Assembly: GCA_034111045.1 (NCBI GenBank)
Contig: JAWUYA010000057.1
Coordinates: forward strand, 61,778-125,777
Direction: 5' to 3'
DNA: 64,000 bases
Source of the DNA: JALJPB01 sp034111045
GTDB taxonomy: Bacteria > Pseudomonadota > Gammaproteobacteria > Enterobacterales > Alteromonadaceae
Below the pieces are notes generated by a model that was given only the letters and a program-made list of their open reading frames with translations, was not told the DNA's origin and did not search any database. Position numbers and translations under genes: made by a program. Numbering within the stretch: the first letter of the stretch is position 1; each line of letters opens with the position of its first letter. Shown one piece after another: positions 9,182-18,623 of the stretch.

Positions 9182-9406
9182 TTACGCCTGATCTTTATCT
9201 TTAGTTTCAGTTTTTACTGCGGAGCTGTCTTCTGATTTATCTGCTAGTGTATCTGTGGGCTTTTCTTTATCTTCACTAATCGCGGATTTAAAGCCTTTAA
9301 TAGCTGAGCCTAAATCGCCACCTAAATTACGTAGTTTTTTAGTACCAAATAATAGTACGACAATAACGGCAAGAATCAACAATTGCCAAACACCCATATT
9401 TCCCAT
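9182..9406 (-). CDS. tatA: Sec-independent protein translocase TatA
   Basis: Pore-forming subunit of the twin-arginine translocase. The 74-residue product has one membrane span (GVWQLLILAVIVVLLFGTKK), the FGTKKL hinge and an amphipathic helix with GSAIKGFK, then an acidic/lysine tail. I chose the ATG at 9406 because AGGAG lies 5-6 bases upstream; a longer open frame to 9436 contains the ribosome binding site itself. First gene of tatABCD. Confidence 0.96.
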   Translation of the reverse strand: MGNMGVWQLLILAVIVVLLFGTKKLRNLGGDLGSAIKGFKSAISEDKEKPTDTLADKSEDSSAVKTETKDKDQA

Positions 9407-9559
9407 GAAAATCTCCTGTAAGCGTATTACTTTCATTATAAAGTTTTCATAAAAAAATGCATCTTTATAATACTTAAATAACGATAAAAAAAATTAACTT
9501 ACAGTTACTCTGGTTATTAAATTCAACAAAAATGGCAGAATTAGCCACCGTTTTATTAT

Positions 9560-11071
9560 CTAATTTTTACTTATATTAAGATGAGCTTGTGGTGTAACGA
9601 TTCGCATAGGCTGTATTTTTTTATAAGTTAAACTGCGCCACAACCATTCAAGAGGACCAAACTGGTAGCGTTTTAACCACCATGATGACAACCTTAACTG
9701 AAAGATAATAATGACAGCAACTATTAACACTTGTGGGGCTCTACCTATTTGACCAAACATACCCCCAGCATAACCATAAAATATACTGGTTAAAATAATT
9801 GAATGTGAAATGTAGTTAGTTAGCGCCATACGTCCTAAAGGAGCACCACCCTATAATCGATTAGCCCATTTTTCTGAACTTAATAACCTAACAACTAACC
9901 CTAAATATCCCGCTGCGGTAACGTATTGGCCAATAAAAAACAAAGTATTGCCTGTGGCGAGTAACATCATCACATTTTCTGTCGCTGGGTGCTGAGTAAT
10001 CAACAGCCCCGCTACGGTAAATGGCAAACCTAAACCCAAACCAATCCAAGCCATAGAGTTAAAGAGTATCTTATGTTGTTGATGATTTTTTAATACACCG
10101 CTAGAGATAAACCAGTAGCCTAAGATAAAGATTGGTAGTATCTCTGTTAATGCAAATATCGGTGATAACATCAACATAAACCCTGCAAATTTGATACGAA
10201 ATTGAGTAGCTTGCCAATAAGAGCCTGTGCTCAAAGCTGTGATTTCATTTTCTTCGTCTTTAGCGAATTCTCGCTTACCAACAACTATCTCATCGACTTG
10301 TTGAGTAATTAAATCTTGTTTAAGTTCTTCTGCTGATTTGTCTGGTGCAGTCGACTCTGAGTCGGAGGAGGTTACTAATTCGACAGAGGTTTCACTGTCA
10401 ATATTTTCTAATTTAAGGGCTGGTGCCATTTTTTCATCAACTAAGATGGCTATATGCTGTTCTTGCTGCCACATTTCAGCGAGTGATTGGCGGTCAACGG
10501 CGACACCAAAACCAATACCAACAATAACAGATAATAAAATCGGCACGGCTAGCCAAATTAAACTTATTTTTAAAAAAGACCTTGGATTATCATGTTTTTG
10601 GAAGCGTTTACCTTTTAGTAAAAAGATCCAACCTAGCAACATTAAACCAGCAAAAGCATAATCATGTAAAATATCGCCACTCCATAAAAAAAGCATATGA
10701 AGCAAGCCAATAACGTACAAAACGCCCATACGCCTAACAAACCAAGCACCAAAAGGACGATCGACTTCTTTTGCTTTGATTAACATAATGGCGAAACCCA
10801 TACCAAAAAGTAAAGCGAAAATTTTATAGAATTTTCCTTCAACAAAACATCTGATCAGCCAACCAGCAGCATGATCGAGCCCAGTTAATTTTGGGTCAAA
10901 GGTCCCTAAAGTAGAGAGGCTGCGGCCAAACCATTCAATGTTCATTAATAATATGCCAATGAGCGCTAAGCCACGTAAAATATCCATGGCATCAATTCGT
11001 TGGTTTGCTGAAATGGGTACTAATTGGGAGGAAAGGTTGCTTTTAGCTCCTTCAATACTTGCTTCAGACAT
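9560..11071 (-). pseudogene. DUF418 (YeiB-type) membrane protein, interrupted by in-frame TAG
   Basis: One continuous reading frame of 503 codons broken by a single TAG at 9851-9853. The upstream part (406 aa) has the DUF418 start RIDAMDILRGLALIGILLMN and many membrane spans. The downstream part, read in the same frame after the stop, begins GGAPLGRMALTNYISHSI and ends WLWRSLTYKKIQPMR, the conserved C-terminal block of DUF418 proteins. No frameshift is needed to join them. An unusual acidic, soluble insertion lies near residues 215-280. Either a recent nonsense mutation, stop readthrough, or a sequencing error; the family's function is unknown (possibly transport). Confidence 0.85.
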
Positions 11072-11106
11072 GTCATTCCTTATTTTTAATTTTATTTAGA
11101 ATAGCT

Positions 11107-11145
11107 AAACCTAGAATATCGAAAATTTTTCAATATTCTAGGTTT
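11107..11145 (-). terminator. Inverted repeat, likely terminator of the SPFH gene
   Basis: A perfect 13-bp repeat, AAACCTAGAATAT / ATATTCTAGGTTT, with a 13-base A/T-rich loop lies between the SPFH gene and the DUF418 gene. The T-run is weak on the minus strand. Confidence 0.6.
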
Positions 11146-11183
11146 TATTTAATGCTCTACTTAACTGACTTTGGCAGGACGTG

Positions 11184-12116
11184 TTATTTTTCTTTCATGT
11201 TCCATAAAATATCCTGACCACTACCCATCACAGTCGTTGGCATTTGGCCATTCCATTGTAATGCTTTTACGTAGTCAACTAATATCTTGTTGTTTTTTAT
11301 GGCATTAGATTTTTTCTGCATTGTTTCAGCTTCAGCAATACCTTTCACTCGAATGGCTTCAGCCTGTGCTTGAGCTTCAACGGTAATAGCGTAAGCGGAA
11401 CCATCAGCACGCGCTTTTTCTGCATCACGTTGTGCTTCTGCGGTATTGACTTCGCGTTGGGCTTCAAGTTTTTGACGCTCTAATCGATGTTTTTCGGCTG
11501 CAGCTAAATTTTTCTCAGTTTGTTTAGTTTCAATACTTTGTAGATATTTAGCGGGTAACACTAAATTCTCAATTTGCACGCTATCGAGTTTTACTGGAAA
11601 GTCACCCATTGCATCAGCCAAGGTGTCTTCAATTCTTGAAATAACTTGTCCACGATTTTGAATGATTTGCTCTGCCTTAAAACGCGCTAGTGCATCTTTT
11701 GCTGCGGAGCGTAAACGGGGGTCTAAAATACGATTTTCAAATTGATCTAAACCGCCATAGTTTTTATATAATTCAAAAGCTTCAGAGCGGTTAACTGTCC
11801 AGTTCACTGATACTTCTACCTGTACTGGCATTTGTTCAAAGGTAGATGCCTTTAAGGCTTCTGAATTCTTCCGAGTACGAATTTCTAATTCATTCACAGT
11901 GTCAGCAATCGGAATTTTATAATGTAAACCTGGGCTCACTTGAGTAGTGGCTTCACCAAAGCGTTTAACGATACCGACATGGCCCTCATCAATGGTATAA
12001 AGTGCTGACCAAAGTGTGGCTATAACAATAAGTCCTATTACTATTTTGATCATATGTTTACCTATTTGTGCGGGATCGATATCTGCTGAATTTTTACTTA
12101 GGTTGTTTGTGATCAT
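11184..12116 (-). CDS. SPFH/Band 7 (prohibitin-like) membrane protein
   Basis: A 310-residue protein with one N-terminal membrane span (about residues 23-42), then a Band 7 domain (EGHVGIVKRFGEATTQVSPGLH) and an Ala/Glu-rich coiled coil (about 200-265) with AEAQRDAEKARADG and AEAIRVKGIAEAE. These proteins form oligomeric membrane assemblies that often control proteases (HflK/HflC, prohibitin). The start has AAGGAA upstream. No protease or NfeD gene lies beside it, so its partner is unknown. Confidence 0.88.
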   Translation of the reverse strand: MITNNLSKNSADIDPAQIGKHMIKIVIGLIVIATLWSALYTIDEGHVGIVKRFGEATTQVSPGLHYKIPIADTVNELEIRTRKNSEALKASTFEQMPVQVEVSVNWTVNRSEAFELYKNYGGLDQFENRILDPRLRSAAKDALARFKAEQIIQNRGQVISRIEDTLADAMGDFPVKLDSVQIENLVLPAKYLQSIETKQTEKNLAAAEKHRLERQKLEAQREVNTAEAQRDAEKARADGSAYAITVEAQAQAEAIRVKGIAEAETMQKKSNAIKNNKILVDYVKALQWNGQMPTTVMGSGQDILWNMKEK

Positions 12117-12216
12117 CTTATTTCCTTCATCTGAGTTAATGGTTAGTTAGCCTGCGTCATTTGACCTATTATATCAACAAAAAAGTCAACACCTAACATT
12201 AAACCCCTTTGACCCG

Positions 12217-12813
12217 TTATTCGTTCAAAACAGGATAAATCGACAGTACTAATAAAGCCGCCATGGTTAAATTAAAGCAACGTAAATGGCTAGCCTTTTT
12301 TAATAGTTTACGTAATTGCTGCCCGAGTATTGTCCATAAACTGACACAGGGTAAATTGACTAAACCAAATACTAAAGCAATGAGTAAAATCGCATCAAGG
12401 TCGTGTGTTGGTGAATAAACACTCGTTGCCGTTAGTGCCATCGTCCAGGCCTTTGGATTGACCCATTGGAAGGAAGCGGCTTGCAAAAATGAAAATGGTT
12501 TAGCGTTATTATTAGGATTATGTTCAGGTGACGAAGATGTCGCAATTTTAAAGGCTAAATAGCAAAGATAAATCACGCTCAACACTTTTAATATTTGATA
12601 GGTTAGTGGATAACTATCAAATAACTGTAGGAGCCCGATACCGACCATTAGCAACATAAAGACAAAACCTAACCCTACACCTAACATATGAGGAATAGTA
12701 CGTTTAAAGCCAAACGTTGCCCCTGAAGACATGAGCATTAAATTATTAGGTCCTGGGGTGATAGATGCAACCAATGCAAAAACGGATAGTGCAATAATTA
12801 GTTCTGAACTCAT
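12217..12813 (-). CDS. LysE/RhtB family amino-acid exporter
   Basis: A 198-residue inner-membrane protein with about six hydrophobic spans. It has the family's N-terminal signature (ITPGPNNLMLMSSGATFGFKR) and the FQWVNPKAWTMAL segment. LysE/RhtB proteins export amino acids such as lysine, threonine, homoserine or cysteine derivatives. The position next to ilvA suggests, weakly, an amino-acid substrate; specificity cannot be read from sequence. Confidence 0.9.
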   Translation of the reverse strand: MSSELIIALSVFALVASITPGPNNLMLMSSGATFGFKRTIPHMLGVGLGFVFMLLMVGIGLLQLFDSYPLTYQILKVLSVIYLCYLAFKIATSSSPEHNPNNNAKPFSFLQAASFQWVNPKAWTMALTATSVYSPTHDLDAILLIALVFGLVNLPCVSLWTILGQQLRKLLKKASHLRCFNLTMAALLVLSIYPVLNE

Positions 12814-12942
12814 CTGATATGCTCATTGATAATTTGTTAGTTTGTTATAATTTTCAATCAGAGAAATCATACCTGCTTGAGAATTTAGTAGGCCCCAATA
12901 TTAACGTCGCTTATGAGTATCTAAGATAGAGCGGCGACTGAT

Positions 12943-14577
12943 TTAGTTCGCTAAAAATGCTTGATAAGCACTATTGTTGGTTTCTTCATCCCATTGATAA
13001 CCTAATGCATCAAGGTGTTCAAAAAAGTCTGATTGTTGATGACCGTCAACTTCAAAGCCGGCTAATACTTGCCCAAACGCTGCTCCATGATTACGATAAT
13101 GAAATAAAGTAATATTCCAATGCTCACCTAAAGTATCTAAAAAATTCTCTAATGCCCCAGGGTACTCAGGAAACTGAAAACTAAATAATCTTTCTTGCAG
13201 TAATGCCGGCTTTTGACCACCAATCATATAACGAACATGCAATTTGGCCATTTCATTATCAGTAAAATCATCCACTTGATAGTTTTCATCGGTTAACGAC
13301 TCGACTAGTTTTTCACGTTCTCCCAACTCACCAGCTAAACGTATACCCACAAAGACATTGGCAGGGCTTTTGACCTGTTGTTGATTGCTGGCATAACGAT
13401 AATTAAATTCAGTGATGACTCTACCACCTAAGTTTTTACAGAAATGACGAAAACTGCCTTTTTCTTCGGGAATAGTCACGGCAAGTACTGCTTCTTTTTT
13501 CTCACCTAACTCGCAACGCTCAGAGATATAGCGCAGCGTATGAAAATTCATGTTGGCACCTGAAAGAATAGCAACTAAAGATTCATCGCCTTGTTTGTTT
13601 TCAATAAGCTGGTTTTGGCAATATTTTTGCAGGCCCGCTAACGATAGTGCGCCGGCAGGCTCTGCAATCACTCGAGTTTGTTCGAATATATCTTTAATTG
13701 AAGTACAGATTTCATCACTCGTTACTGTGATAACTTCATCGCAATAGCGCTTAATCAAATCAAACGTGTTTGCACCAATACGTTTGACGGCAACACCATC
13801 GGCAAATAATCCAACTTGTTTTAAGTCTACAGGGGTACCTGCATCTAATGCTGCTTTTAAACAGGCAGAATCTTCGGCTTCAACCCCAATAATTTTGATG
13901 CTAGGTTTTAACTGTTTTAAATAAACCGACATACCGGCGAGTAAGCCTCCACCACCAACCGGAATAAAAACCACCTCAGCATTAGGTTGTTGTTGCAGTA
14001 ACTCTTTAGCCACTGTGCCTTGACCGACGATCACATCAATATCGTCAAAGGGATGAACTAAGGTTTTGTTTTCATCACTAGCAAAGGTCGATGCGGCACT
14101 CTGTGCTTCATTAAAATTATTACCAATTAAGCGAACTTCGGCACCAAGTCGACGAACATTAGCTACCTTGATTTCAGGCGTAGTAATTGGCATCACTATA
14201 GTGGCATTAATACCAAGTTTATGGGCGGCAAGTGCCAATCCTTGGGCATGATTACCCGCTGAGGCAGCAATGACACCATGGACACACTGAGCTTCAGATA
14301 AATTCATTAGCTTGTTATATGCCCCTCGCAATTTAAATGAATGCACTGGTTGTTGGTCTTCACGTTTAAGATATATTAGCTGCCCTAAACGTGCAGAAAG
14401 CTTAGTTAATGGCGTTAATTCAGTTTCAATTGCCACATCATATACTGGTGCTAATAATATCTTACGTAAATAATCGAGGGCTAATGCATTACCCTCAATA
14501 ACATCTCTAGACTCTGCCTCTGTCATTATTGCCATGTTAAGGCCTTGAGTAGAGGTTGTTGATCTTAATTTTGCCAT
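12943..14577 (-). CDS. ilvA: Biosynthetic threonine dehydratase (threonine ammonia-lyase)
   Basis: PLP enzyme converting threonine to 2-oxobutanoate, first step to isoleucine. The 544-residue protein has the PLP lysine motif HSFKLRGAYN, the AASAGNHAQG phosphate region and GGGGLLAG. Two C-terminal ACT-like regulatory domains occupy roughly residues 350-540, as in the isoleucine-inhibited biosynthetic form. It is about 30 residues longer than E. coli IlvA at the N-terminus; ATGs at codons 15 and 18 are alternative starts. It follows ilvM after about 80 bases and is probably part of the ilvGMA unit. ilvD and ilvE are absent here. Confidence 0.96.
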   Translation of the reverse strand: MAKLRSTTSTQGLNMAIMTEAESRDVIEGNALALDYLRKILLAPVYDVAIETELTPLTKLSARLGQLIYLKREDQQPVHSFKLRGAYNKLMNLSEAQCVHGVIAASAGNHAQGLALAAHKLGINATIVMPITTPEIKVANVRRLGAEVRLIGNNFNEAQSAASTFASDENKTLVHPFDDIDVIVGQGTVAKELLQQQPNAEVVFIPVGGGGLLAGMSVYLKQLKPSIKIIGVEAEDSACLKAALDAGTPVDLKQVGLFADGVAVKRIGANTFDLIKRYCDEVITVTSDEICTSIKDIFEQTRVIAEPAGALSLAGLQKYCQNQLIENKQGDESLVAILSGANMNFHTLRYISERCELGEKKEAVLAVTIPEEKGSFRHFCKNLGGRVITEFNYRYASNQQQVKSPANVFVGIRLAGELGEREKLVESLTDENYQVDDFTDNEMAKLHVRYMIGGQKPALLQERLFSFQFPEYPGALENFLDTLGEHWNITLFHYRNHGAAFGQVLAGFEVDGHQQSDFFEHLDALGYQWDEETNNSAYQAFLAN

Positions 14578-14657
14578 GATGTTATCTTTCCAAGATGTAT
14601 TAATTTTAAATTCTAGGGTCGAGCCTTGCTTGTTAGCTGCATTGCTAATATCTAATA

Positions 14658-14900
14658 TTACGCTGCTCTATTTGTGACTTTAACTGTTTTTATATCAATA
14701 AGTTTATTAATTTGATCGACTAAAAGTTCAATAGGGCGATCACTTCTTACCAACAATTCAATATAACCAATATGCGTGCCGGTATTTACTTTTGCAGTGA
14801 TGCCATCAATTAAAAAACCACGATAACGTGTCACCTGCAAAATACGTTCAAGTACCACTTGTTTATCGTCTACTTGTATCGCTAACTGATAACGATTCAT
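14658..14900 (-). CDS. ilvM: Acetolactate synthase II small (regulatory) subunit
   Basis: An 80-residue ACT-domain protein of the IlvM type that stabilises the IlvG catalytic subunit. The sequence MNRYQLAIQVDDKQVVLERI and the VTRYRGFLIDG segment resemble IlvM. Its start overlaps the ilvG stop by one base, consistent with coupled translation and stoichiometric production. Confidence 0.92.
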   Translation of the reverse strand: MNRYQLAIQVDDKQVVLERILQVTRYRGFLIDGITAKVNTGTHIGYIELLVRSDRPIELLVDQINKLIDIKTVKVTNRAA

Positions 14901-16564
14901 TAGCTGTTCTCCATCATTTTATCGTTGGCGGTATTAGGCGGAACCAATGGCCAAACATTATCTTGTGCATCAATTTTAACTTGCAATAAGTAGGGCCCGT
15001 CGTGATCGAGCATTTCTTTGATTGCTTGAGAAACTTGATCTTTTTTAGTGATTTCTTGTGCTTTTATATTAAAAGCGGTCGCTAACATCACAAAATCAGG
15101 GTTATCGGATAAGTCAGTTTCACTTAAACGACCGTCAAAAAATAACTCTTGCCATTGGCGCACCATACCAAGTTTTCCATTATCGATTAGCACTATTTTG
15201 ACCGGAATTTGAAATCGTTTTATGGTAGATAATTCTTGCACATTCATCATAAATGAGCCATCGCCTGTGACGGTAATAACACAGTTATTAGGCCGGCTAA
15301 TTTGTGCTCCAATAGCAGCAGGAAGACCAAAGCCCATGGTGCCCATGCCACCACTGGTAAGCCAATCACTCGGATCATCAAACAACATATGTTGTGCTGC
15401 CCACATCTGGTGTTGGCCCACATCTGACGTTACGCAGGTGTTTTCTGGCATTTGATCGCTGACTTCTTTCAATACAGCCGGTGCGAAAATGGTGTCACCC
15501 GGGTGATTATAATCCCAAGCATAGTCAGTTTTCATTTGCTGACATATTTGTTGCCAATCTGTAATGTCTAAAGGGACAGCTAATGCAGGTAGATTAATTT
15601 TCAAATCTCCTAAAATGGCAACATCAGCCAATCGACGTTTGTTGATTTCTGCCGTATCAATATCAAAATGGATGATTTTAGCCTTCGGAGCAAATTCATC
15701 GAGCTTACCTGTTACTCGGTCATCAAAACGAGCCCCAACAGCAATGAGTAAATCACATTCTTGTACGGCAATGTTAGCGGCTTTTGTGCCGTGCATACCC
15801 AACATGCCCAAATAGTTTTCATCATTCGGATCGATTGCACCCAAACCCTTTAAAGTGGCAACACTTGGCAGACGAGTAAGTTCAGCAAAGTCTCTGAGTT
15901 CATCAACCGCATTTGCCATACCAACGCCACCACCAACGTATAAAACAGGCTTTTGGGCTTGACTCAACAAGGCGATGGCACTGCCAACATTGGCTGGCGG
16001 TAACTTGACTTTATTTTTTAATTTTGAGAAATTTGCTAAACTATTTGTTATCTCTGCTAATTGAATATCCTTCGGAATATCAACAAGTACTGGACCTTGT
16101 CGTCCTTCTAACGCAATAGCAAAAGCTTCATGTAGCACCTTAGGCAAGTCATTGACATCAGTGACTTGAAAAGAATGTTTGGTACATGCCAAAGATAAGC
16201 CAAAAATATCAATTTCCTGAAAAGCATCAGAGCCCATAGCAGCCGTTGGAACTTGTCCTGTAATGGCAACAACAGGAATCGAATCGGCAAGGGCATCAGC
16301 TAAACCCGTAATTAAGTTTGTCGCTCCAGGTCCTGATGTAGCGAAACAAACGCCTACTTTACCCGAAGCACGCGCGTAACCAACAGCGGAGAAGGCGGCG
16401 CCTTGTTCATGTCGACACAGGAAATGCTGAACATCACTGTCATATAACGCATCATAAATTGGCATAATGGCCCCCCCAGGGTAACCAAATACATGTTGAA
16501 CACCATGTTGCTCCAATATATCAAATAATAATGAACTACCAGTATGTTGTTTTTCACTTGTCAT
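14900..16564 (-). CDS. ilvG: Acetolactate synthase large subunit
   Basis: Thiamine-diphosphate enzyme that forms 2-acetolactate or 2-aceto-2-hydroxybutanoate, the common step for valine, leucine and isoleucine. The 554-residue protein has the FGYPGGAIMPIYDAL start with the catalytic Glu in CRHEQGAAF, the central FAD-binding domain and the TPP motif GDGSFMMNVQEL. The length fits IlvG. The start has AGGAT upstream. It lies behind the ilvL leader and attenuator and overlaps ilvM. Confidence 0.96.
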   Translation of the reverse strand: MTSEKQHTGSSLLFDILEQHGVQHVFGYPGGAIMPIYDALYDSDVQHFLCRHEQGAAFSAVGYARASGKVGVCFATSGPGATNLITGLADALADSIPVVAITGQVPTAAMGSDAFQEIDIFGLSLACTKHSFQVTDVNDLPKVLHEAFAIALEGRQGPVLVDIPKDIQLAEITNSLANFSKLKNKVKLPPANVGSAIALLSQAQKPVLYVGGGVGMANAVDELRDFAELTRLPSVATLKGLGAIDPNDENYLGMLGMHGTKAANIAVQECDLLIAVGARFDDRVTGKLDEFAPKAKIIHFDIDTAEINKRRLADVAILGDLKINLPALAVPLDITDWQQICQQMKTDYAWDYNHPGDTIFAPAVLKEVSDQMPENTCVTSDVGQHQMWAAQHMLFDDPSDWLTSGGMGTMGFGLPAAIGAQISRPNNCVITVTGDGSFMMNVQELSTIKRFQIPVKIVLIDNGKLGMVRQWQELFFDGRLSETDLSDNPDFVMLATAFNIKAQEITKKDQVSQAIKEMLDHDGPYLLQVKIDAQDNVWPLVPPNTANDKMMENS

Positions 16565-16684
16565 CTTTATATCCTAACTATTCAATTTATTATTCAATAT
16601 TTGAATAATAAATTGAATAGTAATCCCCTGTTATTTATAAATAATTAAAATTCTGTTGACGTTAACGTAAGCTTTTTAATGTTG

Positions 16685-16727
16685 TAAAACGACAAAACCC
16701 CCGTTCCTTTCAGAGCGAGGGTTTGTA
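16685..16727 (-). promoter_or_regulatory. ilvGMA transcription attenuator
   Basis: On the minus strand AAACCCTCG pairs with CGGGGGTTT (9 bp, one T-G wobble) around a 12-base loop and is followed by TTTTGTCGTTTT. It begins about 20 bases after the ilvL stop codon and ends about 120 bases before ilvG, the position of a classical attenuator. Confidence 0.85.
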
Positions 16728-16747
16728 TTGATATTTTTACTGTTTTC

Positions 16748-16852
16748 TTAGCTCAATAAACAACCCCGCGATGATTTAATAATCACCACGATGAGAATGT
16801 TAATAATGGCTAAATTCTTTATAGAAAGAACTGTTGAGCTAAAATGTTGCAT
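16748..16852 (-). CDS. ilvL: ilv operon leader peptide
   Basis: A 34-residue leader peptide too short for usual gene finding. It starts at an ATG preceded by AGGGAG (12 bases upstream) and contains the branched-chain-rich run LAIINILIVVII, ten of twelve residues being Ile, Leu or Val. It ends just before a hairpin with a T-rich tail. In E. coli, ribosome stalling at such codons when Ile, Val or Leu tRNAs are uncharged prevents formation of the terminator; the same logic is inferred here for ilvG-ilvM-ilvA. Confidence 0.9.
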   Translation of the reverse strand: MQHFSSTVLSIKNLAIINILIVVIIKSSRGCLLS

Positions 16853-16928
16853 ATTTATCAGTTTCTCCCTAATTATTTTATTATATTAATTTTGGGCCAT
16901 TTCCTACCCTATTCGAATTTGTACCATA

Positions 16929-16945
16929 GCTCGAATACTTCGAGC
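16929..16945. repeat. Perfect palindrome upstream of ilvL
   Basis: GCTCGAA-TAC-TTCGAGC, 7-bp arms and a 3-base centre, in the ilvL-comM gap about 75 bases upstream of the ilvL start codon. It overlaps the area where the ilv promoter should lie, so it may be an operator; no regulator is identified. Confidence 0.6.
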
Positions 16946-17089
16946 AAGGTTTTTTATTATAGTTTTTAACTAAAGAGTTGATTAATCAGTTATAAGCAAA
17001 CATTTTATCTCTTAAATTCGCTCTTTTTACAATCGCTTACTACAATTAATCTCAAGGAATGTTACTTGGTATAAATAAAATGGAGTTTT

Positions 17090-18613
17090 ATGGCACTCGC
17101 ATCTGTATATAGCCGCGCTCGCGTAGGTCTTGAATCTCCTCTCGTCAATGTTGAAGTACATTTAGCCAATGGCTTACCTGCATTTAATATTGTGGGCTTA
17201 CCTGAAGCGTCAGTAAAAGAATCTAAAGATCGCGTACGCAGTGCCATTATTAATTGTGGTTATGAGTTTCCTGCCAAACGCATTACTGTTAATTTAGCGC
17301 CTGCGGATTTACCCAAGGAAGGTGGCCGTTTTGACTTGCCAATTGCCGTTGGTATTTTAGCCGCATCTGATCAGCTGCCGAATACTAATTTAGGTGACTA
17401 CGAGTTTGCTGGTGAGTTGGCTCTTTCAGGAGAAGTCAGAGCGATTATTGGTGAAATACCTATGGCTATTGCTTGCAGTAAATCTGGTAGAACACTTATT
17501 ATTGCCAAACAAAATGCTGAACAAGCGAGTTGGGTAAAACAAGCAAAAATACACGCACTAGATCATTTAACTCAACTTTTTTCACATTTTGTTCGCCAAA
17601 ATACCTTGCCCTTTGTTGAGGAGAAAGATATTGAACACCTCGCCGTTGATAATGATCTAGATATGGCTGATGTTATTGGACAACCTCTAGCAAAACGCGC
17701 ATTAGAAATTGCCGCAAGTGGCAGTCATAATCTACTTTTTATTGGACCGCCTGGCACAGGTAAGACTATGCTAGCTAGTCGTTTAAGCGGTATTTTACCG
17801 CCAATGACAGAAGTTGAGGCGATTGAAACAGCGGCTATTCAATCAATTAGTCATCAACAAATTAACAATAAATCTTGGCTAACTCGGCCATTTAGGTCGC
17901 CACATCATACCGCATCTTCTGCTGCATTGGTCGGTGGCGGCAGCCACCCCAAGCCAGGGGAAATATCGTTAGCCCATAATGGTGTTTTGTTTCTTGATGA
18001 ACTGCCTGAATTTGAACGAAAAGTGCTAGATGTATTACGCGAACCGATGGAGTCTGGTGAAGTCACCATTTCACGAGCCTTGCACAAACAAACCTTTCCT
18101 GCGCGATTTCAACTCATCGCAGCAATGAACCCAAGCCCTACAGGTTTTTACAATGACAATCGCAGTACGCCGGAACAAGTATTACGTTATTTAAATCGCC
18201 TGTCCGGACCTTTTCTCGACCGTATTGATATTCAAATCGAAGTTGCTCGACTGCCTAAAGGTATGTGGGCGAATCAACAAGTGTCAAGTGAGACAAGTAA
18301 AGAAATTCAAGCACGAGTATTGGCTTGCAGGCATCTACAAATGACAAGACAAGGCAAGGCGAATGCACATTTATCCAGCAGTGAAGTTCGAGTATATTGC
18401 CGATTAAATAATCAGGATAATGATTTCTTAGAGTTAGCGGTAGAGAAATTAGGTCTTTCCACACGTGCTCATCATAAGATATTAAAAATTGCTCGCACTC
18501 TTGCTGATTTAGACAATACAGAAAATATTGGTCATCAACATATCATTGAAGCGCTTTCATATCGTGCTATGGATAGACTATTGCGCCATTTAACCACCGC
18601 GGTCACGATATAA
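17090..18613 (+). CDS. comM: YifB/ComM family Mg-chelatase-like AAA+ ATPase
   Basis: Hexameric AAA+ helicase that promotes branch migration during natural transformation (shown for ComM). The 507-residue protein has the N-terminal ChlI-type domain (MALASVYSRARVGLE), Walker A GPPGTGKTML near 222-231, Walker B GVLFLDELPEF and a C-terminal Mg-chelatase domain. It is divergent from the ilv leader, as yifB is from ilvL in E. coli, and convergent with ilvY with 10 bases between them. Confidence 0.95.
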   Translation: MALASVYSRARVGLESPLVNVEVHLANGLPAFNIVGLPEASVKESKDRVRSAIINCGYEFPAKRITVNLAPADLPKEGGRFDLPIAVGILAASDQLPNTNLGDYEFAGELALSGEVRAIIGEIPMAIACSKSGRTLIIAKQNAEQASWVKQAKIHALDHLTQLFSHFVRQNTLPFVEEKDIEHLAVDNDLDMADVIGQPLAKRALEIAASGSHNLLFIGPPGTGKTMLASRLSGILPPMTEVEAIETAAIQSISHQQINNKSWLTRPFRSPHHTASSAALVGGGSHPKPGEISLAHNGVLFLDELPEFERKVLDVLREPMESGEVTISRALHKQTFPARFQLIAAMNPSPTGFYNDNRSTPEQVLRYLNRLSGPFLDRIDIQIEVARLPKGMWANQQVSSETSKEIQARVLACRHLQMTRQGKANAHLSSSEVRVYCRLNNQDNDFLELAVEKLGLSTRAHHKILKIARTLADLDNTENIGHQHIIEALSYRAMDRLLRHLTTAVTI

Positions 18614-18623
18614 ACGTTCTGAT

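Noticed and set aside
9437..9559. Terminator after the DUF418 gene or promoter of tatA
   Set aside because: AT-rich sequence without a convincing stem or -35/-10 pair.
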